Below, piece by piece: positions 1 through 10,385 of a stretch of 64,000 bases of DNA. Within the stretch, counting starts at the first letter, position 1; each line of letters begins with the position of its first letter. Below the pieces are notes generated by a model that was not told where the DNA came from, ran no database searches, and worked only from the letters and a program-made list of their open reading frames with translations. Made by a program: the position numbers and the translations under genes. Source of the stretch: Chanodichthys erythropterus (taxonomy: Eukaryota; Chordata; Actinopteri; Cypriniformes; Xenocyprididae); assembly GCF_024489055.1 (NCBI RefSeq), contig NC_090223.1, forward strand, positions 22,368,425-22,432,424. Direction: 5' to 3'.

Positions 1-248
1 CACATTATTGATCCAGTCAGAGGAGTTGATGGTCAGATAGCTGCTCATTTTGAAGGTTTTGTCTTGTTGTTTCTCAGTAGCACTGCTCCAAACTCCATCT
101 GTAACAGAGCGTCCATCGACTGTCCAGCTGACATGAACCAGAGCTACAGAAATATCCTCAGCCAGACACACAAGTGTAGCTTTACTCTCCTTCAGAGCCT
201 CAGTGGACGGAGACAAGAGTGTCACAACAGGAGGAGCCAGAGGAAAGT
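1..248 (-). CDS. Immunoglobulin light-chain constant exon, C1 type (C1a), cut by window edge
   Basis: This is the 5' part of a C1-set immunoglobulin constant exon of a secreted/BCR light chain; its 3' end lies outside the window. As far as visible it matches the complete C1b exon at 10386-10705 almost base for base. The splice acceptor is a pyrimidine-rich run ending in AG at 249-250 on the minus strand. The exon begins in phase 1, so the last G of J plus AC encodes Asp, followed by FPLAPPVVTLLSPS. The first domain cysteine (TLVC) and the WTVDG tryptophan are present. J1a (815-848) lies about 570 bp upstream. The isotype (sigma rather than kappa) is inferred from the locus, not from a search. 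Confidence 0.9.
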
Positions 249-265
249 CTGGAGGAGACAGGCAG

Positions 266-338
266 AAATAATATAATATAATATAATATAATATAATATA
301 ATATAATATAATATAATATAATATAATATAATATAATA
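266..338. repeat. Pentanucleotide (AATAT)n microsatellite
   Basis: An uninterrupted 5-bp repeat begins less than 20 bp upstream of the C1a splice acceptor (minus-strand sense). The same repeat, about twice as long, sits in the same place next to C1b at 10724-10853. Confidence 0.95.
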
Positions 339-814
339 AACTTGCATAAATCGGTCAGTTAAAAGATATACATAGAATTAACAAGATGTCAGTTTACTGG
401 ATAGACATTCAGGGAATGAATGAATGGAAAAAGAACATTATGTTGAATAAATATGTTGCCCCTTGTGGGTGTTTCATAATTCCCCACATATTTGTAATGA
501 TTTTTAAAATCTGAACTTAAGTTGATGAGTTAATCATCCTAAAATATGTGTGTAAAGGTCTTATAACGTTAAAATAAGACCAATATAACTGACTTAAAAA
601 AGTAATGACCAGTCTTGAAGAAAAAAAAATAGATGACTGACTTTTAGGACTAGTCTAAGCAGCTTACACAACTGGTCACACATTTCAAGAACAAACCTTA
701 TTTTAAGTTAATCTATATATTCCAATGTCTTTTTAATCTTATAATTTGATGTTTATTTCAAACAAATGTGAGTGAACAGTACTGAGCAGTATTGAAAGAG
801 TGAAGTTTACTCAC

Positions 815-848
815 CGATCACATTCAGTTTTGTTCCTTGTCCGAATAC
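815..848 (-). CDS. IgL joining segment J1a with 23-bp RSS
   Basis: A 34-nt J segment reading VFGQGTKLNVI, with the FGxG motif of light-chain J regions. The RSS lies on its 5' side: heptamer at 849-855 (CACAGTG read away from J), a 23-bp spacer (856-878) and nonamer ACAAAAACC at 879-887 (plus-strand reading). The splice donor GTGAG follows at 810-814. The last base, G, completes an Asp codon with C1. J1b at 11080-11113 encodes the same peptide. J1 segments pair with C1 exons and differ from J2 (LNVI against LIVT/LIVN). Confidence 0.93.
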
Positions 849-977
849 CACTGTGATTCACGTCACATCTTCACTCGTACAAAAACCTCCTGAGTTTCAG
901 AGACACAGAAATGAAACATTCACTCCAGCACAGATTATAACACACAACTCTCTTCATTAAACCTCTTTAGTCATTAT

Positions 978-1228
978 AGGGACAGTTCACCCCAAAACGA
1001 GCCTAAATTCAGTCTGTTCATCATATGAAGTGATTGTGTTTCTTCAGAAGACTTGGATTAAACTGCTTTCTGAACATCTTGAAGCATTTTGAGTGAACAG
1101 ACTTTCAATGGATGGACAAAAAGCTCTCAGATTTCATTAAAAATATCTTAATTTGTGTCCTACAGGTTTGGAAAGACATGAGGGGGAGTAATAAATTACA
1201 GATTTTTCATTTTGGGGTGAACTAATAT
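978..1228. mobile_element. Small TIR element (MITE) 5' of J1a
   Basis: The ends are inverted: a GACAGTTCACCCCAAAA-type start and a TTTTGGGGTGAAC-type end about 250 bp apart, with no coding potential. Its termini resemble an abundant fish MITE type. The family name was not checked. Confidence 0.6.
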
Positions 1229-1380
1229 TTTAAACGGCATAATGTCAAGAAACACTTTAATAAAACCTGGATTCCTAGATTGAAACCAAGATAAAGTGTC
1301 GGTTTGTTATTTATCAAATCTGTGTTTCAGTTTGCTGACTGTATAACATTTTAACTATAAACTGTAAACTATTATAGGAA

Positions 1381-2458
1381 TCAGTAACATTTTAGTATAG
1401 GGAACACATATAAACTACACTGTAAAAAAAATCCCGTTGTTTCTACGGAAAAATACCGGCAGCTGTGGTTACCAGAACAATACTGTAAAAATGACATCAA
1501 ACCGTAAACATACTTACGGAGTTACATGTGAATTTTACATTTTAAATATGTATATTTGACATTGGGTTTCAGTACACTGTAAAAAAAATCCCAGTAAAAT
1601 TTACGGTAAAATAACATATTTCATTAACTGATATAATGTTAATTTACCAACATAATGAAGTTCTAATATCTGTTTTGTATCTTTATAATACACTGACAGT
1701 CACCAAACACAGTGGTGATAAGAGTCACATGATGAATCAAAGTTCATCACAAGCAGCTTTTCCACAAGCTGAGGAAAACAATACTAATATATAGAAGGTG
1801 CACACAGTGTCATTCACACACACACTAAACACCATCATGGTAACATGCATGAAATTTTAAAAATGCAATAAACATTAATTTAACAACATTAGATGTAACA
1901 TAAAAACCTAATGTACATAACTTATTAGAAAAAAATGAGAAAAATTAGTTATTTCAACAAAAATATATCAAATGTGAAGTGTCACGCAGGGAATTGTGGG
2001 AATGTCAATTTACGTTTTTTCACTGTAAATTTTACAATGAATTGTTATTTTTCACTTCCAAAAACTGTGAATTTAACGGTATTTTACCGTAGAATTACAT
2101 TAAATGTACCGTTAGATCTATTACAGTTATTCACCGTATATAGTACGGAAACTTTCTGTAAACCAATTAACAGTTTTTCACCGCAGCATTTTTACAATCT
2201 TTTACTGTTAAAATCACAGTAATTTTTTACAGTGTATTAACTATGACTTTTCCCTCAATGAACTCCTAATTTACTGCTTATTAATATTTACTAAGGTAGT
2301 TGTTAAGTTTAGTTATTGGGAAGGATTAAGAATGTAACATATGTTTATGCAAAATAAGGCATTAATATGTGCTTTATAATTACTAATAAATAGCCAATAT
2401 TCTAGTAATATGCATGCTAATAAGCAACTAGTTAAAAGACCCTAAAATAAAGTGTTAC
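1381..2458. mobile_element. Dispersed 'GTAACACTTTATTTTAGGG' MITE, interrupted
   Basis: A roughly 250-bp AT-rich repeat whose ends read GTAACA...TAGGGAAC and CCCTAAAATAAAGTGTTAC. It recurs at 5692-5940, 14516-14750, 29209-29464 and 62310-62567. This copy is split by the element at 1416-2236, which gives a relative age: the MITE was there first. Confidence 0.7.
1416..2236. mobile_element. TIR element beginning TACACTGTAAAA, nested in MITE
   Basis: The element starts TACACTGTAAAAAAA and ends TTTTTTACAGTGTA. Uninterrupted copies of the host MITE read straight through the site, which indicates a TA target duplication. A second internal copy of the same terminus at about 1574 suggests a nested or tandem structure. 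There is no transposase. Related sequence appears near 19380 and 56990. Confidence 0.65.
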
Positions 2459-2493
2459 AGAGGAATTTACATAGTTTTTGTTCTGGTGTGAAT

Positions 2494-2710
2494 CACTGTG
2501 ACACATGCTCTTTAGCAGAGACATGCCATGTGCTACAATAATACATATATAATTGATGCATAAATAATAATGTGCTTCAGTATAATACACAACAGAATCA
2601 CCCACATCCTCATTATTGATTGACAGATAACAATCGGACTTGGTTGAATAAGAAACTGTAAATTTGGGAGAGGAGAATCCAGATCCATATTCAGATGAGC
2701 TCCAGTTCCA
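2494..2710 (-). pseudogene. IgL V-segment relic (third V subfamily), FR3-CDR3 only
   Basis: The 3' half of a V exon on the minus strand is recognisable by comparison with V11psi: GSGFSSPKF, then an INN.DVGDS block. It is disrupted near the YYC position by an AT-rich insertion and frame changes. FR1, FR2 and the leader are missing. The RSS is nearly intact: heptamer at 2494-2500, 12-bp spacer, and nonamer 2473-2481 with one mismatch. It lies between V1 and J1a. A similar relic is at 14781-15000 next to V4. Confidence 0.75.
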
Positions 2711-2918
2711 AACAGGACAAAAACATCATAAAAGATCCACAAGAGAGGAGTTAAATTACAGGACAAAATAGTAAAGAGAGAATATTCTCAACATTTGTAA
2801 TTAGTTTGTATTTCATCCTGAATCTGAGATGTGAAGTAGTGCTCTTATCATCTGTTGTCTAGAAGCAGAAGTGAATGTGAGCAGTGAGGAGGTTTTTGTC
2901 ATGCTGTGAATCACTGTG

Positions 2919-3387
2919 ATACGTGTTCTTTAGCAGAGTCATCCCATGTGTTACAGTAATACACTGCAGAATCACCAACATCCACATTATTGATGATCAG
3001 ACTATAATCTGATTGAGATGAATGTGTTGATGTGAATTTAGGAGCAGAGAAACCAGATCCATATTCAACTGAGCTCCAGCCATGATAAAATCTCAACACA
3101 TATTGAGGAACTCCTCCTGGAGTCTGTTTGTACCATCTAGCAGCAGAACCAGTTACTGTCCCCAGATTACAGTCCAGTGTAGCCGTTTGTCCTTTATTGA
3201 CTGTGATTAATGGACTCTGAGTCACTACAGTCACTCCACTGACACCTGCAGAATAAACACACCATTAATGAGACTCAATACTCACGTATGACATATTCAT
3301 GATCGTATCAGAAGTGCATCTTTAACTGCAGTCTAGTGACGTCTTACATGACAGAGTGATGAAGAGGATGATGAAGACTGACAGCAT
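2919..3387 (-). CDS. IgL variable segment V1 (leader + V exon), potentially functional
   Basis: The leader exon (3348-3387) encodes MLSVFIILFITLS with a GTAAG donor. The V exon (2919-3245) follows an AG acceptor and begins CVSGVTVVTQSP across the splice. All V-set landmarks are present: Cys in LDCNLG, Trp in RWYKQTPGG, and DSAVYYC. The CDR3 stub is NTWDDSAKEHV. The 12-RSS is heptamer 2912-2918, spacer 2900-2911 and nonamer 2891-2899. The CDR2/FR3 stretch is longer than in kappa, as in sigma chains. An octamer lies about 150 bp upstream. V1 sits 3' of C2a and 5' of J1a on the same strand, so joining to J1a by deletion is possible. No disabling change is seen. Confidence 0.92.
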
Positions 3388-3537
3388 GATGTGAGTGTGT
3401 GATGTGAGCCGAATGAACAGAGCAGAGCGATCCGAGGCGAGCCATAAGAGACTGAAGAGGGAGGAGCCTCAGTGACATCATCATTCATCATCACACACAT
3501 CATCAGAAACATCACTGAGTGATTGACAGATCAACAT

Positions 3538-3545
3538 ATTTGCAT
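3538..3545 (-). promoter_or_regulatory. Immunoglobulin promoter octamer upstream of V1
   Basis: ATGCAAAT on the minus strand, a perfect Ig octamer in the sense of V1, about 150 bp upstream of its leader ATG. It is conserved at the same distance from V4 (15817-15824) and V11psi (54792-54799). Oct factor binding is inferred from the motif. Confidence 0.8.
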
Positions 3546-3821
3546 AAACTCCATTATTATCAAGGGTTTTTGAGTTATAAGTCTCAAACATACTGGATTG
3601 AATCTTCCTTCTGTAAGAGGTTTAATTTACGAAAGAGTTTCTTCTTCATTAAAATAACTCAAGTAACAAAAACAAAAGATTGATAAGCATCTGATGTTCT
3701 GAAATAATCAAAACCGTCATAGATGAGTGTCACTTTGCCAGTATTTTTCATTCATTTTATTGCTCTTTTATTATTGTTCATGTACAGATGAAGATCATTT
3801 GTTGTTAACGCTCTTGTCTGG

Positions 3822-4040
3822 TTGGATGAACAGATGAAAAGAGACAGAGAAACTGATCATTTGCATGGAGCTGATTATAACAGCAGGTGTTTCCTGTGTG
3901 TCACGACTGAACTTCCTGTCCTGAAGAAAATCTCCACAGCTCACTGCGTCTGCAGAAGACAAACTTCAGCATCAACTTCACACCATATTCACATGAATGT
4001 CAGGCCATCAGGAGCATTTTGATCATTATAGTTTAGATCG
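3822..4040. promoter_or_regulatory. Candidate IgL enhancer block, copy 1
   Basis: One of four near-identical blocks (also 16422-16640, 34123-34341 and 55070-55288). The core holds octamer ATTTGCAT (3859-3866), E-box CAGGTG (3884-3889) and Ets-type TTCCTG cores (about 3891 and 3913). It lies 3' of C2a and about 435 bp 5' of the V1 leader. A 66-codon open frame here translates identically in all four copies. Recent duplication explains this without coding selection. The peptide has no domain I recognise. I call the block regulatory by motif content and position only. Confidence 0.5.
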
Positions 4041-4389
4041 TAACTTTACTGTATCAAATAATAGTCATTTCTGCATCTGTCACTAACTCTCTAGTTCATT
4101 ATCAGTCATGTGATCGTCTCCATCTGTGTAATTCATCTCTCAACCATATTCAGACATTCATCTCTGATCTTCACAGATGATCTTCTCTAGCAGTAACACT
4201 AGTTTAATTTGCTCTTTCCACTGAAGATGGCAGCAGAGGTTTCATATATTTTCAAACTGAAGACGGTTTATTTGAGTCTTTGATACACTTTCATTGTTCA
4301 GTCTTTCATTGCTTGTAGAAGTGAAAATTGACTTAGTAATGAATAAGAAAACAAGAAATCAACAATAAAACTGTTTGTTTAACATGCAG
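4041..4389. other. Non-coding spacer between the V1 upstream block and the C2a 3' end
   Basis: Conserved non-coding sequence shared with 16640-16850, 27546-27890, 34342-34510 and 55289-55460. No coding potential was seen. The matching stretch directly abuts V8 after a deletion there. Confidence 0.6.
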
Positions 4390-4395
4390 TTTATT
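4390..4395 (-). terminator. Polyadenylation signal of C2a
   Basis: AATAAA on the minus strand about 180 nt after the C2a stop codon. The equivalent for C2b is at 27893-27898. Confidence 0.7.
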
Positions 4396-4576
4396 GAACA
4401 GGTTGTAAATCATCTTACATTCGCATTAAAGCCAAAATATCGTCTGCAGAAAACGACTCAGTTAAAGCCATTCTTGAACTATTTTTGATAGTTTCTATAT
4501 TCATGATTTCTGTCACACTACGTCAGAAGATATTATTACTCATAATCAGTCAAACAACACATCAGATTGTCTGAGT

Positions 4577-4902
4577 TCAGTCGCTGCAGTCAGATTTCTT
4601 GATGTTTGTTCTGGTGGTTTTTGAGGCGACAGAAGCTTCACATGTCAGATCTTTGTCTTTGTCCCACTCTGAGCTCTCAATGGTTAAATAACTGCTCATC
4701 CTGAACTTCTTATCAGGCTGCTGTTCAGCAGAGCCGGTGAAGACGCCTTCAGTGACTGAGTTCCCGTTCACAAGCCAGCGCACATCAGCAAAAGCCGCAG
4801 ACATGTGATCGATCAGACACACCAGAGTGACTTTACTGGAGCTGATCAGCTCTTCTCTGGATGGACGGAGGATGTTCAGCACAGGAGGAGCAACATCAGC
4901 AT
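4577..4902 (-). CDS. IgL constant exon, C2 type (C2a)
   Basis: A complete C1-set immunoglobulin constant exon of 326 nt. After an AG acceptor (4903-4904) it starts in phase 1; with the J2 G it reads DADVAPPVLNILRPS. The intradomain cysteines (TLVCLID and LTCEAS) and the Trp in VRWLVNG are in place. It ends NIKKSDCSD, with a near-C-terminal Cys suited to the light-heavy disulfide. It is clearly divergent from C1, which ends NSQCY. The protein is identical to C2b at 28086-28411. J2a lies about 1.08 kb upstream. The intron between is AT-rich and carries a MITE. Confidence 0.94.
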
Positions 4903-5691
4903 CTGCACGACACAAACCACCATTAACATGATGAAAACACATCTGCATCTCAGACACACTTCTGAAATACTGAACTATGACTACATTTAAAGCTTTCATT
5001 TCTACAATTTCACACATCACCATGTCAACAATTAATCTTTTCTTGCATTATTTAATAAAGAATAACAAATCATCATTATTTATGTTTAATACATGCATCT
5101 GAATGTTCTTGATAAAAAATATCCTGCAACATAAAAGTCAAGTGCTGTATTTGAGTAGTTTGTTGGATTTTTGTTATCAGCATCAAGATTTTATGTTAAA
5201 ATGTACATGAATATATATGGCACAGTGTATAATTTAGCTTCTGACACTATTTATTTCTACCATTTTTAATAATATTTGTTCCTTCACTGACTCATTTTCA
5301 ACTGTCCTGCAGTGTGAAAAATACAGTAAAAATATTTTATGTTAATCAGTTATATTCAAATGAGGATTTTTAAAAAAAAAATCCATCAAATTTAACACAA
5401 AGCAGATGTTTTTCCTTAAATCACAACATGAGTACAGACTTTTCTGTAGTAGTAATAATAATAATAATAGTAATAACAGCTGAATATAATTATGAACCAT
5501 ATAGAAATCAGAGATGGAAGTTAAAGCTGTAGTGAAAGTCTTTTCAGTTTATTTCAGGACTGTTTACTGGAAGTTCTTGATAAAACTGTCTGAATTCACA
5601 CATTTAACTGTAAATTAAGGTAAACTAAAAATGAAGAGTTTATAAATATATAATGAAGTGTAGGCTATGTGTAATACAGTCAAATGATTTT

Positions 5692-5940
5692 GGTAACACT
5701 TCAGTATAGGGAACATGTATTCACTATTAACTACGAATTTTCCCTCAATAAACTCCTAATTTACTGCTTATTAATAGTTAGTAAGTTAGTTGTTAAGTTT
5801 AGTTATTGGGTAGGATTGAGAAGAATAAGGTCATGCAGAATAAGGCATTAATATCTGCTTAATAAGTACTAATAAAAAGCCAATATTCTAGTAATATGCA
5901 TGCAAATAGTAGTTAAAAGACCCTAAAATAAAGTGTTACC
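5692..5940. mobile_element. MITE in the J2a-C2a intron
   Basis: An uninterrupted copy of the GTAACACTT...AAGTGTTACC repeat, about 40 bp from the J2a splice donor. The same insertion sits beside J2b and J2c, so it predates the duplication of the J2-C2 cassette. Confidence 0.7.
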
Positions 5941-5980
5941 AAGATTTTACCATTGAAAATACAGTGTAAAGATGACTTAC

Positions 5981-6014
5981 CCGTCACAATGAGTTTTGTT
6001 CCTTGTCCGAATAC
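5981..6014 (-). CDS. IgL joining segment J2a with 23-bp RSS
   Basis: A 34-nt J segment encoding VFGQGTKLIVT. The splice donor GTAAG is at 5976-5980. The RSS is heptamer 6015-6021, 23-bp spacer 6022-6044 and nonamer 6045-6053. The terminal G completes the first codon of C2. V2 lies about 650 bp upstream in the same orientation and is the nearest 12-RSS partner. Confidence 0.93.
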
Positions 6015-6258
6015 CACAGTGAAACATTTCATATGTTTAGCCGTACAAAAACCTCCTCAGTCTGTGAAAAGACACAAACAGAAGTGAAACACTCACTCAA
6101 CCTCATCTGACTGTGTCCTTTACACATTTAATTCATGGAGAAACGCTTCAGATTCAAACACAGACACTCATGTTGCTGTTTTAGTCTTCATATTAGTTGT
6201 GTTTGACTGCTGTGTATTAAAGTGCTTTCTATGATTTATGGCTGTTGTTATTCTGCAG

Positions 6259-6400
6259 GTGTCAGTGACTGCAGTGAATCCTGCTGTTGTCTCAGTCAAT
6301 GAAGGACATAAAGTCACTCTGAACAGAAACACATGAAGATCTACTGATGACGGACACTTCAGGAACATTCATTACAAACTAACGGGACTTTCTGTTTCCT
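6259..6400 (+). pseudogene. Orphan V-like FR1 relic facing away from J2a
   Basis: After a CTGCAG acceptor-like site the plus strand reads VSVTAVNPAVVSVNEGHKVT, resembling V FR1 (TVVTQSPLITVNKGQTATL). The expected FR1 Cys is replaced by Arg and a stop follows within a few codons. No leader, FR3 or RSS is present. Copies lie at 29783-29925 (+) and 61860-61996 (-), always within about 250 bp of a J2 and in the opposite orientation, so it belongs to the J2 cassette. Assignment as a V relic rests on this short similarity. Confidence 0.5.
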
Positions 6401-6705
6401 GAGAAGCACAAAAGGAGAAATTTAGCAGAATGTGTGAGCTGCTCTTTTACAATTAATAATAGCATAAAGTGAACAGTGACTGTCCAACTACAAACAGGAC
6501 AAAAATATCAAAAAACCACCATAAGAGATGAGTTAAATTACAGGACAGTAAAGAAACTGGAAAATATTCTCTGCAATTATCTGTAATTCGTTTTTTAATT
6601 CATCATGAATGTGAGAAGTGAAGTATTGCTCTTATCATCTGTTGTCTAGAAGCAGAAGTGAATGTGAGCAGTGAGGAGGTTTTTGTCATGCTGTGAATCA
6701 CTGTG

Positions 6706-7159
6706 ATACGGACTCACTAACAGAGCCGTCCCATGTGCCACAATAATAAACTGCAGAATCACCAACATCCACATTCTTGATGATCAGACTATAATCAATA
6801 TCTGATTGAGTTGTAGATGTGAAGCGGCTGGAGGTAAAACCATCTCCATAGCTAGGAGAGCTGTGTGAATGATAGAATCTCAACACAAACTGAGGAGCTG
6901 AATTTGGAGTCTGTTTATACCAGCTGACATAATAACCCTCATCCTTTTCAACGTTACAATCCATATTCACAGAATTCCCTTTTTGTTCTGTCAGCACAGA
7001 GGGTTTCTGTGTGACCACTTTTACACATCTGACACCTGTAAAATTATAATAAATACAATTAATCAGCTTTGACACCGTGAGAGAACAACATGTTTGTAGT
7101 GAAATGTGTAACTTACATGACAGAAGAGTGAGGAGAGTGAAGGAGAAAATGATCAGCAT
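6706..7159 (-). CDS. IgL variable segment V2 (KVVTQKPS subfamily), potentially functional
   Basis: The leader exon (7117-7159) encodes MLIIFSFTLLTLLS with a GTAAG donor. The V exon (6706-7035) opens CVRCVKVVTQKPSVLTEQ. Landmarks are Cys in MDCNVE, Trp in VSWYKQTP, and DSAVYYC with CDR3 stub GTWDGSVSESV. The short leader intron happens to be open, so one frame runs through. The 12-RSS is heptamer 6699-6705 and nonamer 6678-6686. A TATATGAG-type TATA box near 7228 and an inverted CCAAT at about 7275 lie upstream; no perfect octamer was seen. Extra Cys in 'VRCVKV' is shared by the subfamily. It lies directly upstream of J2a. Confidence 0.92.
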
Positions 7160-7209
7160 CTTCCTGTGAGGAGCAGTTTGAGTTTAGTGGAGAGATGAAG
7201 AGAATAAGA

Positions 7210-8880
7210 GAGATGGAGAAACTCATATATGAGGAAGAGAAACTCTGAAAGAGGGAGGATCACTAGAGTTCAGCCAATCATTTCATCCTCCTGATCAAAC
7301 ACAGACTGATTTAATTCTCTTACTTAATTCACATATGGAAAAAATCATGTTTCCTCTATTCCTGCTGATTGAGTGTTAGTTCAAAGACAAATCATTGAGA
7401 AGTATCTTACCATTCAGATAAGTAGAGGACTCAATTGCCGTGAACAAAGTGATGAAAGTTTATTATAAAACTTTAGGAACAATGTGAAAGTAATTGTGAC
7501 CATGAACTGAAGACTACGGTGTACGGTGGCTCCTGTGCTCTCCACACACACACCAGCGGACACACAGAGGAAACATCAGATGATGACGAGCTCGAGTCCA
7601 TTGAGTGAAACAGTCTCACTGCAAACTCCTCGTCTTTGGGTCGTGAGCACAATGTCACAGAAACACAACACATGAAAGAGAGCACAGAAACATGAAGCAT
7701 CCACATGACACGAAATCAAAAGACAAAATCAAATCACAGGCTGCAGAAAATAACAGGAAACTCCCTGATCCGTGACAAGAGACACATGAAATCAAATGTA
7801 TATGTTACAGATTATTTCAGCTGCTAACCCACAATCCATGAATCAATCCACCATTTTCTCACAACTATAAACACAATCTCACAACTTCACCAGTTTGTAC
7901 AAACCTCAAGCTTCCACGTCAAACTCGAATATTGTAATCAAAAACACAATTCTCTTCTATCAGAATCAAACTTTAATTTCAGATTACACACAAACTTAAC
8001 AAACACACAGGCTTCTGCACTGCCTAGTTTGAAATATATCACAGTATTGACAGTGACAGTATTTACAGCTCTATAGCAGTTTGTTGTTCCTCTGACAAAA
8101 GATATTGTCTACTCATGTAAACTAGTCGCCGTCCTGCAAAAATACACTACATGTAAGTTTGGCTACAAATCAACAGGACAGTTATGAGTTTGAGGATGTA
8201 GAAGATGTGCTCCAGTATTTACTGTACAAGAACAGTGAAATCTCTCTCATGTAAAGTACTGGACTGATACTGTAATTACTGTGTGTGTAATAATATAAAT
8301 AACCCTGTAGATGATTCTGTAGACCAGCTTTACTCATGGTCATGCTTCACACAAAAACTAGACTGCTTCATATTTCAAACGTTCTTTCAGTCCCTCTTCT
8401 TCACAGTTTTTCCAAGTGTTTACACGCTAAAACTGGAACTTGAAACACAGTCCGCAAAACCTGAAACTCATGTATCAAATCCTTAAACCAAGTCTGCAAA
8501 ATCACAGGCGCAAATTCCAGTCCTGCTTTACACTCAGTTTTCATTTCTATATCATACTGTTTGTAAAACATACAGCCATACAGAAAATAAGCATATTTCG
8601 AGTTCATTTTATTAAATATTCAGGCTACACAACTACCACTTTAAGCCCCAGAAAGGTAGTAAAGACATCATTAAAGTAATCCATGTGACTCCAGGGGTTT
8701 AACCTCAAATTTATGAAGTGACACAAGTACTCTTTTGCTAAAAATTTACCACTTTATTTACAAAATATTAATCTCCAATGTGCTCACGAGAGTAGCACAA
8801 CGCATGCATTCGTGTTTTGTTGACGCAAGAGGAGACATTATTGCATGAACGCGTTTTGGAGATTAATATTTAACTACAAT
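7210..8880. other. Intergenic stretch with no recognised gene
   Basis: AT-rich sequence. A 77-codon open frame at 7473-7706 (-) starts with a hydrophobic run and is serine-rich, but I do not recognise it and see no supporting splice or family signal. It is probably repeat-derived. Confidence 0.4.
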
Positions 8881-9290
8881 GAACAGCATTAGTCAGCAAA
8901 GCATCTTTCATCACCATGCCAACCTTGTTCCCAACAACAACGCCCTTCCCATCGGATTCATGGACACACTCCAGAGGGATGAACCAGAGCAGCAGATGTT
9001 GTGATCCGGGACAGTGTGAGTTTCCATTGGGCTGCTCTGGTCCACATCTGGTTCACTGATCACCCACACTTCTGTTCTTCCAACACTTTCCCCTTTCCTA
9101 TCCCAGAGTTTTTTCAGCATGATGATGGAAGGTGTGTGGCCGTCATCCTCCTGCAGGTATCGTATGACTCTTCTCCAGACACTGGAGATTCATATGGTGA
9201 AGTTGATGTGGTTTTCAGCGTCTGGATCCGTGACTTCTGGAGGTTCTTTCACTGTTCAGCCAAATTTACTTTTTCTTACATTTAGCATGT
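8881..9290 (+). pseudogene. Tc1/mariner (IS630-like) transposase remnant
   Basis: Plus-strand fragments read VIRDSVSFHWAALVHIWFTD and then FPIPEFFQ, the decayed catalytic D region (WDNVSFH) and the PxxNPIEEFF region of a fish DDE transposase. Frameshifts and lost residues show it is dead. Confidence 0.65.
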
Positions 9291-10080
9291 TTTTTTTTGT
9301 TTTTGTTTTTGTGTTTAGACTTTTAAATAGCCACTTTGATTTTTTTTGTGTGTTCAGAAAGCCCTCTATCTTACTGAATGCTATAGTTTTGTTTAGAGTT
9401 TTTCGACAATGGACCAAAGATTCAACAAACGTGTAACCAGTTGGGGAATCTGTATTTTTCTTTCTTTTTTCCCTTCTTCTCTTCCTCTTCCTCTCTCTCC
9501 AGTGTGAGGACACATTTTCCAGAGCACATGATAACCTGATATTTATATGATCTTGAGATTCTGATAATCGTCTCATCAGTTTTGCCACATAATATTTACA
9601 CATGGATAAATGTGTGTTATTTGAGTTCACATTATTGTGACAGATTGAGTTCATTATATTCTGTACTTGTGTCTTCTGAATGAAAACATAGTTCAATTTT
9701 GCAAACATTGTTAAAATCTGTGTAAAGTTTTGAAGAATTTTAATGTGTGTGAAAATGTGTTTATAGTTTTGAGAAACTGTATTGAGAACTGAATGAACGG
9801 TTTGGGAAATCCGTCCAAATGAATCAGTTATAGTGTGTTAGAAATCAAGAAAAACTGTAATACATTTAAATATATATTTACTTGTAATATGGAATAAAAC
9901 ACTACAGTTAAAATTATGATCAAGTATTTTACTTGTGCTGTAATAATTTAGTCAACACATCAAAATAAGTGTACTTCTTTAAAACACGACAAAGGATTAT
10001 TAAAACATGATTGGAAACATTTGGTGGTCTGATTGTCAATTACAGAAAGATAAAGTATTTTAAAGTATGCTGAGTATTTG
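9291..10080. other. Intergenic, no gene seen
   Basis: AT-rich with a pyrimidine-rich tract around 9455-9500. No coding signal is supported. Confidence 0.4.
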
Positions 10081-10254
10081 AAATATGTGACTTCTGAACA
10101 GATGAAGTTTGTGTGTTTCAGTTCTGAAAGAGTTCAGAGGAACATCATGATTTACATAAAGCTAAAATTATGAGGCACATTGTGCAGGTGTATCCTGAGA
10201 GAGAGTCATGCGTGTCTGTGAAAGAAAATGCAAACAAATGTAGTGCCAAAGATT

Positions 10255-10260
10255 TTTAAT
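10255..10260 (-). terminator. Possible variant polyadenylation signal of C1b
   Basis: ATTAAA on the minus strand about 125 nt after the C1b stop. No AATAAA is closer. Confidence 0.4.
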
Positions 10261-10385
10261 TGCAGAACCAAAACCAAAGAGTGAAGTATATAGTCATATT
10301 AACTGTCAGATATCACACAATTCAGATGATATGAGAAGAAATAAAGAAAAAAAAAAACATCTGCTATTTTCATTCAGACAATATT

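Noticed and set aside
3333..3515. 60-codon minus frames across the V1/V4/V11 leader region
   Set aside because: They overlap the leader and promoter in other frames and match no protein; the leader itself starts at 3387.
3822..4022. 66-codon open frame identical in four copies as a real gene
   Set aside because: The blocks are recent duplicates, so identity is expected; no homology, splice signal or polyA was seen, and it overlaps an octamer/E-box cluster.
4805..4990. Plus-strand open frames opposite the C2 exons (also 28314-28499), and 64-276/10521-10730 opposite C1
   Set aside because: Antisense shadows of well-supported constant exons.
6168..6368. 66-codon minus frames near each J2 as genes
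   Set aside because: Antisense of the degraded V-like relics; no independent support.
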